Assembly: GCA_025210695.1 (NCBI GenBank)
Contig: JAOARE010000046.1
Span: 1 to 34,053, forward strand
Direction: 5' to 3'
Length of the DNA: 34,053 nt
DNA from: Rickettsiales bacterium
GTDB taxonomy: Bacteria; Pseudomonadota; Alphaproteobacteria; Rickettsiales; CANDYO01
Below, piece by piece: positions 34,022 through 34,053 of this stretch (the stretch's first letter is position 1; each line of letters opens with the position of its first letter). The notes beneath the pieces are model-generated. The model was not told the DNA's origin. It was given only the letters and a program-made list of their open reading frames with translations, and made no database searches. The position numbers and the translations under genes are program-made.

Positions 34022-34053
34022 TATGGACTTAAAAAAACTGAACTTATGATACG
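33929..34053 (+). repeat. Near-identical 3' module, copy 2 of 2 (continues past the window)
   Basis: Partner of 32503-32629. Carries the in-frame TGA at 34019-34021 and continues with matching sequence to the right edge, so the full extent of the duplicated block is not visible. Confidence 0.9.

Noticed and set aside
1..34053. CRISPR arrays, insertion sequences, prophage or integrative-element borders
   Set aside because: I found no regularly spaced repeats, no transposase or integrase-like frames and no direct-repeat att pair. The tRNA-Glu partial copy lies upstream of the tRNA 5' end rather than duplicating its 3' end, so it is not a typical attachment site.

Overview
The window looks like chromosomal DNA from an A+T-rich alphaproteobacterium, most likely of the order Rickettsiales or a similar host-associated line. 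Three things point there: a circularly permuted (two-piece) tmRNA gene of the alphaproteobacterial kind; the alphaproteobacterial type of SspB beside it; and a three-helix-anchored retropepsin-like protease of the type called APRc in Rickettsia. SURF1 (an aa3-type oxidase assembly factor), ThyX in the thymidylate synthase role and a classical porin fit this. No species is claimed. TGA works as a stop codon throughout.

Layout. 1-3.2 kb, minus strand: the str operon rpsL-rpsG-fusA-tuf (tuf runs off the left edge) with a clear promoter. 3.6-10.4 kb, plus strand: a PAP2-type membrane phosphatase, then a tightly overlapped three-gene heavy-metal RND efflux operon (TolC-like, CusB-like, CusA-like). 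CusA keeps the three-methionine Cu(I)/Ag(I) site. 10.4-11.6 kb, minus strand: ssrA (tmRNA) followed at once by sspB, so the tag and the adaptor that hands tagged proteins to ClpXP sit together. 11.7-15.6 kb, plus strand: a compact thyX-SURF1-ftsW-murG cluster ending at a strong bidirectional terminator. 15.7-18.5 kb, minus strand: porin, tRNA-Glu, acpS and Fe-type sodB.

18.5-21.8 kb: an unrecognised coiled-coil protein behind a 420-base region with two perfect inverted repeats, then (minus strand) a small P-loop kinase and a TpsB/ShlB-like outer-membrane transporter with no partner exoprotein in view. 22-24.7 kb: acnA. 24.7-26.7 kb, minus strand: rpsB-tsf with a structured leader. 26.8-28.2 kb: folB, a 67-residue protein of unknown role and the retropepsin-like protease. 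28.3-31.5 kb, plus strand: miaB, then lpxK overlapping an LpxL-type acyltransferase (lipid A assembly). 31.6 kb to the right edge: two tandem paralogues with a shared ankyrin-like C-terminal module. The second has an in-frame TGA exactly where the first reads GGA.

Most genes are housekeeping. The accessory or variable content is the Cus system, the orphan TpsB, the coiled-coil gene and the tandem ankyrin-like pair. I see no CRISPR array, no insertion sequence and no clear phage or new defence system. The most unusual signals are the ankyrin-like pair with its homogenised 3' module, a degenerate copy of the tRNA-Glu 5' half in that tRNA's own leader, the paired palindromes at 18.7-18.9 kb, and the rpsB leader.
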